Shown in pieces: positions 51,264-61,082 of a stretch of DNA of 64,000 nt. The notes under the pieces are model-generated. The model saw only the letters and a program-made list of their open reading frames with translations, searched no databases and had not been told where the DNA came from. Positions within the stretch are counted from its first letter, which is position 1, and each line of letters starts with the position of its first letter. A program made the translations under genes and the position numbers. The stretch is from Aminipila butyrica (GTDB lineage: Bacteria; Bacillota; Clostridia; Peptostreptococcales; Anaerovoracaceae): the NCBI RefSeq assembly GCF_010669305.1, contig NZ_CP048649.1, positions 2,852,001-2,916,000 of the forward strand. Reading direction: 5' to 3'.

Positions 51264-53357
51264 CTATTTCTTCTCTTCGTCCTGGGAATCCTGGCCGCTT
51301 TTATCCTTCTGCTGGTCCTGATTATCCTGGTCGTCTTGGTTCTCCGAATCGTGCTCTGTCTGCTCTGGTAACCCCTCTGCTGCCGCCTCATCCCGCATAT
51401 AATCGGTATCAAAAGCTGCCAGCAAAGCTCGCTCCCGTTCTTCCTCTTCTTTCAGCAGCCGCTCTGTTTCTGCTGCTTCCTCAGCGTTAGCCAATTTCTT
51501 GACTTCTTCCTTTTCCCGGACATGAGCCAGCAACTCTTCGGAGGTATATTTTCCGGTGTACAGGTTTTCAAACTGTTCGCCGTCCAGTGTCTCAATCTCC
51601 AGCAGGGTTTTAGCCACCACGTGGAGCTTATCCATGTTGTCCGTCAGGAGGCGTTCTGCCTCTTCAAAGCAATCTTCGATAATGGCACGGATTTCGGCAT
51701 CAATCTCCTTCGCAATCGCTTCGGAATAATTCTTTTTAGTTTGATAGTCGTTACCCAAGAATACTTCGTCGGTGGAACTGTAATTAATCGGTCCCAGCTT
51801 TTCACTGAATCCATATTTGGTCACCATGTCTCTGGCAATCTCTGTCGCCCGCATGATATCGTTGCTGGCTCCGGTGCTGATGTCATCCAAGGTAAGCTTT
51901 TCAGCTACCCGGCCGCCCAGCAAGTGGACAATCTGCTCCCGCATGGTAATCTTCGTGCCGTAAGAACGATCTTCTTTAGGCAGAATCATCGTAAATCCAC
52001 CAGCTCGGCCTCTTGGAATAATGGTAATTTGATGAACTGGGTCCGTCTTTGGCAGGGAGCGAGCGACGATGGCGTGTCCAGCTTCGTGATAGGCTGTCAA
52101 TTTGCGTTCGTCCTCATTGATAACCCGGCTCTTTTTCTCTGGCCCAGCGATAACCTTGGTAATAGCCTCTTCAATTTCATCCATTCGGATTTTTCTGCCA
52201 TTTCTTCTGGCTGCCAGCAAGGCTGCCTCGTTCAGCAGGTTCTCAATGTCTGCCGGAGTAAAGCCTGGCGTTCTTCTGGCCATCACCTTCGGATTCACCG
52301 ATTCATCTAACGGTTTGTTCCTGGAATGAACGGTAAATATCGCCTCCCGGCCTTTGATATCAGGAACACCAATGACAACCTGACGGTCAAATCGGCCTGG
52401 TCTCAGCAAGGCCGGGTCTAAAATGTCTGGTCGGTTAGTCGCCGCCAAAATGATGATACCAGTGTTTTCTCCAAACCCGTCCATCTCTACCAGCAGCTGA
52501 TTCAATGTCTGTTCTCGTTCATCGTGTCCGCCGCCGATACCAGCACCCCGCTTTCGGCCTACTGCATCAATCTCATCGATAAAGATAATGCAAGGGGAAC
52601 TCTTCTTGGCCTGCTCAAACAGGTCTCGAACACGAGAAGCACCCACACCCACGAACATTTCTACAAAGTCGGAGCCGCTGATGCTGAAAAACGGTACGCC
52701 TGCCTCACCAGCAGTAGCTTTAGACAAGTAGGTCTTACCCGTTCCCGGAGGGCCCACCAATAAAATCCCCTTGGGAATTCTGGCACCTAAATCCCGGTAT
52801 TTCTTCGGATTCCGCAGGAAGTCAACGACTTCTGCCAATTCCTCTTTTTCTTCATCCAGTCCTGCTACTTCTTTGTAGGTGACCTTCTTTAATTCATCAT
52901 CCTTATGCATCCTGGCTCGGCTTTTACCGAAGGACATGACCTTTCCGCCGCCGCCACTCTGATTCATCATGATGAACCAGAAGAAAACCAAGGCTAGAAT
53001 CATGATTAAAGTCGGCAGCATAGAGATGTACCAAGGCGTAGCCTTTGGCTTATCGCTGTTGTAGATGATACCCTTTTCAATCTGCGGGTAGATGTAATTT
53101 TCATCAATCATGCTGATATCCATAATGGACGGCGCATAAGAAATAATCTTATCGCCATTTTTCAGCGTAGCCCGAACAGTACCATCGGTAATGTTGACCT
53201 CTTTCACATTCTCCTTTTGGAGCTGGGTCACAAAATTTGAAAAGTCTACGGTCTTTACTTCATTTTCCTGAGGTATCCCCTGGTAAGCCCAGGCCATGAC
53301 CAGTACGATGACGAAAATCGCCACATAGATCCCCATATTTTTTGCTAATTTTTTCAA
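51264..53357 (-). CDS. ftsH: ATP-dependent zinc metalloprotease FtsH
   Basis: Membrane AAA+ protease. Two N-terminal membrane helices flank an extracellular loop. The ATPase domain has Walker A VGPPGTGKT, the pore region, Walker B IIFIDEIDAVG and the second-region-of-homology arginines in ATNRPDILDPALLRPGRFD. The zinc site is YHEAGHAIVA. The C-terminus ends in an unusually long acidic/Gln-Asp tail. I chose a TTG at 53357 (697 residues), since GGGGGG lies upstream and FtsH typically starts MKK; the longer frame to 53429 has no ribosome site. It follows tilS on the minus strand, but the hpt gene usually found between them is absent. Confidence 0.93.
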   Translation of the reverse strand: MKKLAKNMGIYVAIFVIVLVMAWAYQGIPQENEVKTVDFSNFVTQLQKENVKEVNITDGTVRATLKNGDKIISYAPSIMDISMIDENYIYPQIEKGIIYNSDKPKATPWYISMLPTLIMILALVFFWFIMMNQSGGGGKVMSFGKSRARMHKDDELKKVTYKEVAGLDEEKEELAEVVDFLRNPKKYRDLGARIPKGILLVGPPGTGKTYLSKATAGEAGVPFFSISGSDFVEMFVGVGASRVRDLFEQAKKSSPCIIFIDEIDAVGRKRGAGIGGGHDEREQTLNQLLVEMDGFGENTGIIILAATNRPDILDPALLRPGRFDRQVVIGVPDIKGREAIFTVHSRNKPLDESVNPKVMARRTPGFTPADIENLLNEAALLAARRNGRKIRMDEIEEAITKVIAGPEKKSRVINEDERKLTAYHEAGHAIVARSLPKTDPVHQITIIPRGRAGGFTMILPKEDRSYGTKITMREQIVHLLGGRVAEKLTLDDISTGASNDIMRATEIARDMVTKYGFSEKLGPINYSSTDEVFLGNDYQTKKNYSEAIAKEIDAEIRAIIEDCFEEAERLLTDNMDKLHVVAKTLLEIETLDGEQFENLYTGKYTSEELLAHVREKEEVKKLANAEEAAETERLLKEEEERERALLAAFDTDYMRDEAAAEGLPEQTEHDSENQDDQDNQDQQKDKSGQDSQDEEKK

Positions 53358-53466
53358 CGGTCTAAATTCCCCCCATATATTTTGTTTATTTGTCTGTAAT
53401 CTTACCCATGAATTGTGTGTTGCTAACAATTTTGATGGAATTTCACAACACAGTTTAATTATTTTA

Positions 53467-55074
53467 TCATAATTTTTCTAAATATTCAAGCAGAACTATG
53501 TCCTTTGTGTCCCTGTCCAGCTTGTAATTTTCACTCATTCTGCCCCGCTTCATGCCAGTGGTATGTCCGCTTACATCATCACCCACAATCCAGATAACTT
53601 CATCACCAATGCAGACCATGGGAACTTGGTCCCGACACTCTTTGTAAACTTTCTCATCCACAAAGATATCCTGAAGCTTCTTGCGGCCTTTCATGCCCAA
53701 AGGCGCAATCCAATCACCCTGTCGTCGAGTCCGAACCTGAAGCATAATCTGAATTTCTTCGATTAATTTTTGCTGAAAATCTTTCTCTGCCTCTTCCTGC
53801 TTTGGACTTGCTTCAATGCGGTCGAAGTACGGAGTATCTCCGCTCCAGATTTTTTCCAGCAGCTTGCTCAAGTCCAACGCCGCAAATCGCCTCGTGCCAT
53901 TCTTAGATATGTCTTTTAAGCTTCCCTCATTCTTTACTATTCTTATCCTCAGCCGAGATTTTAATTCAGCCTTTGACACATATCCCAAGGTAATGGGATC
54001 ATTTTTGAAAAAACGCACCTCGCCATAAGAAACCGCTGCGCCATATCCCTTCGGAAAATCCGCGCTGGCTGAGTCGCTGCCGCCACCAATAATCCGATCC
54101 ACCGCTTCCAGATGGGCTGCCGTAATGCCTTGATCTAATCCAATCGTTTCAAAAGCCTTCTTCACGACCCGATGGCGGATAGCCGGGTGCATCTCCTGCA
54201 AATGAGTTAAGCTAAAAGAAATAGCTTGTATTTCCTGGTCTCCTTCCTGACCGGATTGAATCTGATTTGCCCTCCCTTGATTCGAACCAGCTGCCACTAC
54301 CGCCGCCTGCTCCATGGCCTCTGTAACTTGCAAATCAAAGTAGGCCTTATCATCTTTGGCGATTTTACTCAAGCGGTTGAGACCCTCCACCAACTGACTG
54401 TTAAACTCCCGCTCCAGCAGAGGAATGACCTGCAAGCGAATCTTATTCCGGGTATACACTGGCTGGCTGTTCGTTCGATCCACCCGAGGCTCCAGCTGAT
54501 GCTCCTGGCAGTAGGCTTCAATCTCCCCTCTGGCTACGTCCAGCAGCGGACGGATAATCCGAGTTCCCAACTCACCGGCCCGGCTGTACTCGATGCCTGC
54601 CAAGCCATCCGTGCCAGTTCCGCGGATAATGCGCATAAGCAGTGTCTCCGCCTGATCGTTGAGGTTATGCGCCACCGCAATACCAATTTGTGACGGTTCA
54701 TATCGTTTATTGTCGATCAGCTGTTTCGCCACCGCATAAAAAGAACCGTAGCGCACCAGCCGTCCCGCTTCCTCCCCACTGATTCCTTTTTCTTCAGCTA
54801 TAGCTTGACAGTCGTGAACAAAGCTTTCACAAACGATTCCCTGCCGCCTGCACAAGTCTTCTACATAGGCCTGATCCTCCTCTGCCTCCCCCGGCCGGAA
54901 TTTATGGTTTACATGGACGACGGAAAGGGTGAATTCCAAGTCCTCCCGTAGACTCATCAGTACATGAAAAAGGCACACCGAATCAGGGCCTCCAGAAAGA
55001 CCCAGGATGATGTGCTGACCTTTTTCTATTAAGTTTTTATCTAAAATTGTTTTTCTTATTTTGTTCTCTATCAT
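53467..55074 (-). CDS. tilS: tRNA(Ile)-lysidine synthetase
   Basis: Modifies the CAU anticodon of tRNA-Ile to lysidine. The PP-loop motif SGGPDS is at residues 27-32, with HVNHKFRPGEAEEDQ and AHNLNDQAETLLMRIIRG further on. The C-terminal TilS-C domain (RRQGDWIAPLGMKGRKKLQDI) is present. At 535 residues it is longer than many TilS proteins (about 430-480), with extra sequence in the middle. It precedes ftsH in the order known in Firmicutes. Confidence 0.93.
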   Translation of the reverse strand: MIENKIRKTILDKNLIEKGQHIILGLSGGPDSVCLFHVLMSLREDLEFTLSVVHVNHKFRPGEAEEDQAYVEDLCRRQGIVCESFVHDCQAIAEEKGISGEEAGRLVRYGSFYAVAKQLIDNKRYEPSQIGIAVAHNLNDQAETLLMRIIRGTGTDGLAGIEYSRAGELGTRIIRPLLDVARGEIEAYCQEHQLEPRVDRTNSQPVYTRNKIRLQVIPLLEREFNSQLVEGLNRLSKIAKDDKAYFDLQVTEAMEQAAVVAAGSNQGRANQIQSGQEGDQEIQAISFSLTHLQEMHPAIRHRVVKKAFETIGLDQGITAAHLEAVDRIIGGGSDSASADFPKGYGAAVSYGEVRFFKNDPITLGYVSKAELKSRLRIRIVKNEGSLKDISKNGTRRFAALDLSKLLEKIWSGDTPYFDRIEASPKQEEAEKDFQQKLIEEIQIMLQVRTRRQGDWIAPLGMKGRKKLQDIFVDEKVYKECRDQVPMVCIGDEVIWIVGDDVSGHTTGMKRGRMSENYKLDRDTKDIVLLEYLEKL

Positions 55075-55097
55075 ATCTCGTAGTATACCACAAAAGG

Positions 55098-56909
55098 TTA
55101 CTGGTTCGCAATCTGCTCCACTAAATCATTTAGATAAACCCAACGATCCATCTTTTCCGTCAGCTCTGCCTCCAGCCGTTCTTTTTCCGCGGTCAGGTTT
55201 TGCAGCTTGACATAATCGCTGGTCTCTCCAGCCATCTGCTGCTGAATCTCCTGAACAGACTGCTCCAGCCGTTCAATATCGCTGTCGATGTTCTCCAGAT
55301 CCCGCTGCTCGCGGTAAGATAGTTTCAGTTTTTTAGGTCGGTCAGCCTCAGCCCCTGCTGAAGGCTTCTTTCCGCCGCTGTTGGTTTGAACTTCCACTAC
55401 CTGCTGTGCCCGAGCTTCTGCTTCCTCCAGCTGGCGAATTTCCGTCCAGTCGGTGTAGCCGCCGGGGTAATGACCGATTCGGCCCTCGCCTTCGTAGACG
55501 AAAGATCGAATGGCAATGCGGTCCACAAAATACCGATCGTGGGACACCAGAATGACCGCTCCAGCAAAGCTGTCCAAATAATCCTCCAGAATGGTCAGGG
55601 TGTCAATATCCAAGTCGTTGGTGGGCTCATCCAAAAGCAGCACATTAGGCGCCCGCATTAGGATTGCCAATAGATATAACCTCCGCCGTTCACCACCAGA
55701 CAACTTATTTATTTTCACAGAATGAATATTTCGTGGGAATAAAAACCGTTCCAGCATTTGGGCGGCCGTAACCGTCCCTTCGGCGGTCTCCACATTGTAG
55801 GCGATACTCTGAACGTAATCGATAATTCGCAGAGAAATATCCATCCCTTCGCTCTCCTGAGAAAAATAACCGAACTTTACGGTTTCCCCTACCTCAATAG
55901 TCCCGCTGTCTGGATTCTCTTGGCCCATAATTAACCGCAGTAAGGTAGACTTTCCGCTGCCGTTTTCCCCCAAAATAGCAATGCGGTCATTTCGCAGGAC
56001 GGTATAGGTAAAATCCTGGAGAAGCACTTTATTGCCGTAAGCTTTGCTTACCTGATGAATCTCCACTACCTTCCGACCCAGCCTGCTGGATAAGGAACTC
56101 AGTTGAACCTGCCCTGCCTCAGCAGATGGTGCGTTTTTTTCCAATTCTTCAAACCGCTGAATCCGCCCCTTTGCTTTCGTGCTCCTGGCCTGAGCTCCAC
56201 GCCGTATCCATTCCAGCTCCCGCTTATAAAGAGTTCTCCGCTTGCGCTCCGTAGCCAGTTCCATCTCTTCCCTAGCCGCCTTATTTTCCAGATAGGCGGA
56301 ATAGTCTCCCTCGTGGCGGTACAGCTTACCCTCATTTAATTCCAAGATGCGGTTAGATACCCGATCCAAAAAATATCGATCATGGGTCACCATGAAAATG
56401 GCCCCTTTAAAGTTTTTCAGATATCGTTCCAACCATTCAATGATTTGGCTGTCCAGATGGTTGGTAGGCTCGTCTAAAATCAACAAGTCCATATCCGTCA
56501 CCAGTACAGCAGCCATCGCTACCCGCTTTTTTTCCCCTCCGGATAAATGTTTTACTGGTACCTCCAGATCATTGAGCCCCAAATCCATAAGCATGGCTCT
56601 GCATTGGTAGTCATCTACTTCCTGGCCATTCTGCCTGAGGGTGGCTTCCACTTGCTCGAGAATAGTGTTTTCTGAATCAAACACCGGCATCTGGGGCAGA
56701 TAGCCGATTTTCACGCCTCTGGTCCTAGTCACCGTGCCCGTATCAGCTTCTTCCAGACCCGCGGTAATCCGCAGCAAGGTAGATTTCCCCGTTCCGTTTA
56801 CCCCGATAAATCCAATTTTGTCTCCAGCATGTATACTGAAGGAGAGATCCGTCAACAAGGGCTTTTCTGTATAAGATTTTGAAATATTTGCAGCATTCAA
56901 TAAAATCAT
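55098..56909 (-). CDS. ABC-F family ATPase (Uup-like)
   Basis: A 603-residue soluble protein with two ABC domains and no membrane part. Walker A motifs are GVNGTGKST and GENGSGKST, signature motifs LSGGEKKRV and LSGGERRRLYLL, and both Walker B/H-loop sets are present. The linker between them is charged and helical, and a C-terminal coiled coil (about 530-595) resembles Uup. ABC-F proteins bind ribosomes or nucleic acids. It lies 23 bases upstream of tilS on the same strand, so co-transcription is likely. Confidence 0.88.
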   Translation of the reverse strand: MILLNAANISKSYTEKPLLTDLSFSIHAGDKIGFIGVNGTGKSTLLRITAGLEEADTGTVTRTRGVKIGYLPQMPVFDSENTILEQVEATLRQNGQEVDDYQCRAMLMDLGLNDLEVPVKHLSGGEKKRVAMAAVLVTDMDLLILDEPTNHLDSQIIEWLERYLKNFKGAIFMVTHDRYFLDRVSNRILELNEGKLYRHEGDYSAYLENKAAREEMELATERKRRTLYKRELEWIRRGAQARSTKAKGRIQRFEELEKNAPSAEAGQVQLSSLSSRLGRKVVEIHQVSKAYGNKVLLQDFTYTVLRNDRIAILGENGSGKSTLLRLIMGQENPDSGTIEVGETVKFGYFSQESEGMDISLRIIDYVQSIAYNVETAEGTVTAAQMLERFLFPRNIHSVKINKLSGGERRRLYLLAILMRAPNVLLLDEPTNDLDIDTLTILEDYLDSFAGAVILVSHDRYFVDRIAIRSFVYEGEGRIGHYPGGYTDWTEIRQLEEAEARAQQVVEVQTNSGGKKPSAGAEADRPKKLKLSYREQRDLENIDSDIERLEQSVQEIQQQMAGETSDYVKLQNLTAEKERLEAELTEKMDRWVYLNDLVEQIANQ

Positions 56910-57087
56910 GTGTTTTCCTCTTTATGTCTTCCTTTTCATCTTTTCTAGTTTACAGGAATGTCTGGTCATTTGCAAGGATTCACCTTTAGTTTTATGCCCT
57001 TTATAAGCTTTGTATTTAACAGAGTGTTTTCTGGAAAGCCTAGAAACACAAGCATTGGCACAACCCTAGGCATGCAGCGCAGCATTT

Positions 57088-57139
57088 TGTCGATTTATAG
57101 TATAATTATATACTTTTCTGTCGATTTGTAGTATATTGT
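57088..57139 (+). repeat. Direct repeat upstream of the chemoreceptor gene
   Basis: TGTCGATTTATAGTATA (from 57088) and TGTCGATTTGTAGTATA (from 57119), 31 bases apart, differ at one base. They lie about 70 bases before the start of the chemoreceptor gene, where an activator or alternative sigma factor could bind. The remaining 200 bases of this gap hold no gene. Confidence 0.5.
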
Positions 57140-57204
57140 ATAATGGTACACAAAATAGCAAGAGAAAGTAATTTGGGTAATAATTATACAGAAGGAGACC
57201 ATCT

Positions 57205-58572
57205 ATGTTCTATAGCAAAGAAAATAAACACTCAACCAAAACCTCTTTGCCCGGCAAAGAAAACAAAAAAATCATTCAGATTTTTAAGCAAATCTTTCAT
57301 ACAGCCACATTAATCAGCAGTTTTGACTTAAAGCTTTCTTTTTTCTCCAATCAGGTTAAGGGAGCTGCCAGCAATTTGAATACAATCTCTTGTCAATCTG
57401 CGTCAGCAGCAAATGAAATCACCTCCTCCGTCACGGAAGTGGTGGCCGCAAATGAATCCCTCTCCCATTCCTTGCAGCAAATTACGCAGGATGCGAAAGC
57501 CCTGAATAAAAACACCTTGGCTAGCAATGAACTTCTGGAAAATGTCAGTCTTGAGAACCAAGGCTTGATTGCTTTTTCAAAGGAAATGCAAAATAGCATG
57601 GTTCAACTTGCCGGGGTTGTTTCTAAAGTCAATCAGGTTATCGCTGGAATTAATCAGATTTCATCACAAACCAAGCTGCTGTCTTTAAATGCTTCCATTG
57701 AGGCAGCCCGTGCAGGAGAAGCGGGGAAAGGCTTTAGTGTGGTAGCCGGGGAAATTAAACTTCTTTCCGAATCCACCGGTGAACTTACCGCCAATATTGA
57801 CAGTCTTCTTGAGGAAATGCAAGAGATGGTGAATAAAAACCAATCTGACGTGGACCAGGCCATCCAGTCCATCAGCAATGCGGGCAAGCACGTAGATTCG
57901 GTCGTGACAATGATGCAGACCAATGTGCAGTATGTAGAGCATATTGCAAACAGTATTTCTGGTGCTGCTGCTTCCAGTGAACAGGTAAACACTGCTCTTC
58001 AGCAATCTTCTGCCTCACTGGAAACCGTTAACTTTGACTTGCAGTCTATCGCCTCTTCAGCGGCGGAATTAGATATCATCAGCCATTCCATCAACGATAT
58101 ATCCCTGTCGGTAAAAACTATTGAGGATGAGATCACTGGGCTGGCAGCTGAATCGGGCAAACTGGTTACCAACGGGCACTATCCTCTTTCCAATGAGGAT
58201 TTCATTCACACCATAAAGGCCGCCATCCAAGCCCATATCCAATGGGTTGAAACAGTTTCTAAAATGACCTCTGCCATGAAGGTTTCCCCTATCCAGACCG
58301 ATGAACACAAGTGTGGATTTGGCCATTTTTATTTCGCAGTAAGACCCTCTACTCCACGGTTATCCGGCTTGTGGGACAGCATTGATGCTTATCATCATGA
58401 TCTTCACCAGCTGGGAGAAAAGATTATTCACCAAATTGATGAGAATAATCAACCAGATGCGATTCAATCTACACAAAAAGCTCAAAAGCTATCCGAGCAA
58501 ATCATTGATCTTTTTGATAAAATTATTTTAGAAGTTCAAGATATGAGCCGCAACAATCAACAAGTTTTTTAA
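57205..58572 (+). CDS. Soluble methyl-accepting chemoreceptor with CZB domain
   Basis: A 455-residue cytoplasmic chemoreceptor without membrane helices. The signalling region (about 60-300) contains the conserved hairpin tip ISSQTKLLSLNASIEAARAG and GKGFSVVAGEI. The C-terminal CZB (chemoreceptor zinc-binding) domain has HIQW, the cysteine in HKCGFGHFY and DAYHHDLHQLGE, matching the 3-His/1-Cys zinc site. CZB receptors sense zinc state or hypochlorous acid. The ATG has AAGGAG upstream. No chemotaxis genes are nearby, so it is an orphan receptor. Confidence 0.9.
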   Translation: MFYSKENKHSTKTSLPGKENKKIIQIFKQIFHTATLISSFDLKLSFFSNQVKGAASNLNTISCQSASAANEITSSVTEVVAANESLSHSLQQITQDAKALNKNTLASNELLENVSLENQGLIAFSKEMQNSMVQLAGVVSKVNQVIAGINQISSQTKLLSLNASIEAARAGEAGKGFSVVAGEIKLLSESTGELTANIDSLLEEMQEMVNKNQSDVDQAIQSISNAGKHVDSVVTMMQTNVQYVEHIANSISGAAASSEQVNTALQQSSASLETVNFDLQSIASSAAELDIISHSINDISLSVKTIEDEITGLAAESGKLVTNGHYPLSNEDFIHTIKAAIQAHIQWVETVSKMTSAMKVSPIQTDEHKCGFGHFYFAVRPSTPRLSGLWDSIDAYHHDLHQLGEKIIHQIDENNQPDAIQSTQKAQKLSEQIIDLFDKIILEVQDMSRNNQQVF

Positions 58573-58599
58573 AGTCAATATTCCTGGAGGTGAAAGATT

Positions 58600-59115
58600 A
58601 TGATTCGGCAAGCAACAGAAGAAGATTTCTCAGCCATCCTAGACATATATCAGCGAGCCCGGCAGTTTATGCGCGAGACAGGCAATCCGACGCAATGGGG
58701 CGATAATCATCCGGCTAAGGATCTGCTGGAGGATGATATCCATCAAGGCCAGCTGTATGTCTTCTTGGAAGAGGATGACATACATGGTGTCTTCGCCTTT
58801 ATCCTAGGAGAGGACTCTACCTATACCAATATCGAGCAGGGCTCCTGGAAATCTGCGGCGCCCTATGGCACCATCCACCGAATTGCCGCCAGTGGCCTAA
58901 TCAAAGGTGTTTTCGATCAGTGTATCACCTACTGCAAGACCCAGTGCGCCCATCTACGCATCGACACCCACTTTGATAACCAGGTCATGCAGCATCTAAT
59001 CGTGAAAAATGGCTTTGAAAAGCGCGGAATCATTTACGTGGAGGATGGCTCGCCTCGGCTGGCTTATGAATATGAAGGCAATGCGGACAATAAAAAAAAT
59101 GACTTCTTCAAGTAA
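58600..59115 (+). CDS. GNAT family N-acetyltransferase
   Basis: A 171-residue GNAT-fold protein. The first motif is MIRQATEEDFSAILDIYQRA, and the acetyl-CoA-binding region lies in IHRIAASGLIKGVFDQ. The later part has VKNGFEKRGIIYVED, the usual C-terminal motif. Substrate is unknown. The ATG has TGGAGG 8-10 bases upstream. It follows the chemoreceptor gene by about 27 bases and may share its transcript. Its stop lies inside a hairpin shared with the convergent gene. Confidence 0.85.
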   Translation: MIRQATEEDFSAILDIYQRARQFMRETGNPTQWGDNHPAKDLLEDDIHQGQLYVFLEEDDIHGVFAFILGEDSTYTNIEQGSWKSAAPYGTIHRIAASGLIKGVFDQCITYCKTQCAHLRIDTHFDNQVMQHLIVKNGFEKRGIIYVEDGSPRLAYEYEGNADNKKNDFFK

Positions 59116-59130
59116 GAGGTCATTTTTTAT
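59094..59130. terminator. Bidirectional terminator shared by two convergent stops
   Basis: AAAATGACTTCTT and AAGAGGTCATTTT arms with a short loop and A/T runs on both sides. It contains the GNAT stop (59113-59115) and overlaps the stop of the gene on the other strand at 59120-59122. Confidence 0.75.
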
Positions 59131-59518
59131 TATGAGTGTATTCATTTTGAGATAAATCCACAAGAGATTTGTTCCATATCAACAATTTATCATCCCCATT
59201 CATTAAATAAACCTTGTTGATGGGAGATGTGTCCAGACTCACTACCAATGAGAATCCACCATTTTTATGTAATAGGTTTGGCAAAGACTTTTTAATCTCT
59301 ACATACAAAGAATCTCCATCCGTTTTAAAGGTATGCCCCCTATAAACCGATGAGCTAGATATGAATTCACCAGAAATGGTGACAGACTCATCCTTTACTA
59401 AAACCTTTTTTATTGACACTTCATCAAGTGATGCAGGACTTGTTTGAACTAGTATAGATATAATTGCACCTATAAATACCACTATAATAATTGTCGTGAA
59501 AACAAGAAAATTTTTCAA
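59120..59518 (-). CDS. Small membrane-anchored protein of unknown function
   Basis: A 132-residue protein with one N-terminal membrane helix (about 4-25) and an extracellular part of beta-rich character. I do not recognise a family. The sequence and its neighbours are strongly AT-rich. It lies about 45 bases after the VanZ-like gene on the same strand. Confidence 0.6.
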   Translation of the reverse strand: MKNFLVFTTIIIVVFIGAIISILVQTSPASLDEVSIKKVLVKDESVTISGEFISSSSVYRGHTFKTDGDSLYVEIKKSLPNLLHKNGGFSLVVSLDTSPINKVYLMNGDDKLLIWNKSLVDLSQNEYTHNKK

Positions 59519-59562
59519 TTATTATCACTACTCCTTTTTACTAGCTCAACAATGCATGTGCC

Positions 59563-60204
59563 TTACAAATAGGAAAGTACGAACACCTCAAAGGCAAACA
59601 CAATATATATTAAAAACCATACTTCATGTTTTAAAACAAAAGGCATCTTACTATTTCTAACCCATGCAAAGCCATTTTTAATGATAGCAAATTTCTGCAT
59701 GGCTCTAAAAATCAAATACCCCAGCCCTGCTCCAATGGTATTCATGAGTAAGTCATCAACATCTGTTATTCTCATATTAAATATTTGACTTATCTCTATT
59801 GTTAATGAAAAGATAAAACCAGTAAAGGCTACCTTCTTCAGGGTACGCTGATTTTCCCAAAGGATTGAACATAACAAGCCAAAGGGTGAAAATAAAACGA
59901 TGTTTGTAACATATGGAAATACATCCGTCGTTAGAGAATTAAAAGGAATGAAGTTAAAGGTTTCCGGATGTATCTCAAAGCCAATGTAAAGAATACGTGC
60001 CAGAGAGGAAAAGGTAGTAAATTCAAGCATAAATATAATCAAATATACAAAAATCAAATCACCAAATATGTGCGCCTTTGGAATCTTTAAATTGCATCTC
60101 CTTGCATAAAACAACAGAATCATAACAAAAGGAAGAATAAACAATAAGCACTTTAGGAACGCTTCGATAGCAGAGAATAGATTCCCATAAATTATTCCAA
60201 ACAT
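59563..60204 (-). CDS. VanZ-family membrane protein
   Basis: A 213-residue protein with about five membrane helices. VanZ-family landmarks are NFIPFNSL, NIVLFSPFGLL, EISQIFNMRITDVDDLLMNT and the following G-rich helix GAGLGYLIF. VanZ homologues affect teicoplanin resistance in some bacteria, but most have unknown roles. It overlaps the preceding membrane-protein gene by 13 bases, so they are translated together. Confidence 0.85.
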   Translation of the reverse strand: MFGIIYGNLFSAIEAFLKCLLFILPFVMILLFYARRCNLKIPKAHIFGDLIFVYLIIFMLEFTTFSSLARILYIGFEIHPETFNFIPFNSLTTDVFPYVTNIVLFSPFGLLCSILWENQRTLKKVAFTGFIFSLTIEISQIFNMRITDVDDLLMNTIGAGLGYLIFRAMQKFAIIKNGFAWVRNSKMPFVLKHEVWFLIYIVFAFEVFVLSYL

Positions 60205-60623
60205 TGCGCCTTACCTTGCTTTTTTAATCGAAAGACCTTCCTATATCTTTTCAAGCAGAAGAACCCGTATATACCTAAAACAAACTGAAAGTATTTGGTC
60301 GTATCATAAAGAATCGCGGGGAGCATTCCTACTGCGACGTAATAGTAATAAATCTTATAAAAAGACAAGAGAAACAAAATAGTAATCGAAATGATGTTTT
60401 GCTTAACATTTGAACGAAGTCTTATATCATTCATTAAAAATAAACCGAATATCATTCCTAGCGCAATATTACCAAGTAATTCAATCACAATAATCATCCA
60501 CATCGGTAAAAAGAAATATGGAATTAAATCACGAAGAGCAATGTGGAGTAGATAAACGCCGATAACAGCAACTATTTTATAAATCAATATTTTAAATATT
60601 TCTATTATTTGTTTTTGATGCAT
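60192..60623 (-). CDS. Membrane protein of unknown function
   Basis: A 143-residue protein with about four predicted helices (IVAVIGVYLLHIAL, MIIVIELLGNIALGMI and others). I chose the ATG at 60623 because GAGGTTTGGCT precedes it; a TTG further upstream in frame lacks a ribosome site. It overlaps the VanZ-like gene downstream and is probably its partner. No named family recognised. Confidence 0.65.
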   Translation of the reverse strand: MHQKQIIEIFKILIYKIVAVIGVYLLHIALRDLIPYFFLPMWMIIVIELLGNIALGMIFGLFLMNDIRLRSNVKQNIISITILFLLSFYKIYYYYVAVGMLPAILYDTTKYFQFVLGIYGFFCLKRYRKVFRLKKQGKAQCLE

Positions 60624-60707
60624 AGCCAAACCTCGTTGAAATATTTCGTTAAACGATATTAAAACCTTTTTAACTGGCAATTTGAGATAAGATATCCTGC
60701 AACCATA

Positions 60708-60902
60708 CTAGATATGCGAAATATAAAAACCCCAAGATATGTAGCGGATAAAAAAAATAGAAAAGCCATTTACAAGATTTACCTTTTCCCCATTGTACAT
60801 CAAAATAGGCATTAAGGCAATAATCATCATACATTGAAAAACTATAGAAGGGAAATGCCCTTCCCCTATTGCCGGTGTAGGAATTCCTAATATTACTTCT
60901 AT
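60708..60902 (-). pseudogene. Remnant resembling the C-terminus of a TraX-like membrane protein
   Basis: An open stretch of 64 codons before a stop reads as hydrophobic helices ending FFIRYISWGFYISHI. The run IIALMPILMYNG and the final FYISHI resemble the last helices of TraX-family proteins. No start codon or ribosome site precedes it, and a stop codon lies just upstream in frame. It therefore looks like a truncated copy. The identification is weak. Confidence 0.35.
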
Positions 60903-61082
60903 TTAATTAGTTCCTTTGCAGCTGATTTTTCTCCCTCCTATAATAATGCCTTCGAGGCCCGTTCCCTTACTACTTGTTCCGGCAAGTTTTCTAAACTCAA
61001 TGATGTCATCTACTAAATGAACTGCGGATAATTTATGCGGTGTAAATATAATTTGGGCATATTCAATAAATACAATATAGCC
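60903..61082 (-). pseudogene. Unidentified C-terminal gene fragment
   Basis: About 59 codons open in the same frame, ending in TAA at 60903. It includes FIEYAQIIFTPHKLSAVHLV and GLEGIIIGGRKI. No start codon is present where a hairpin (61083-61129) interrupts it, so it appears to be the tail of a lost gene. I do not recognise it. Confidence 0.3.
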
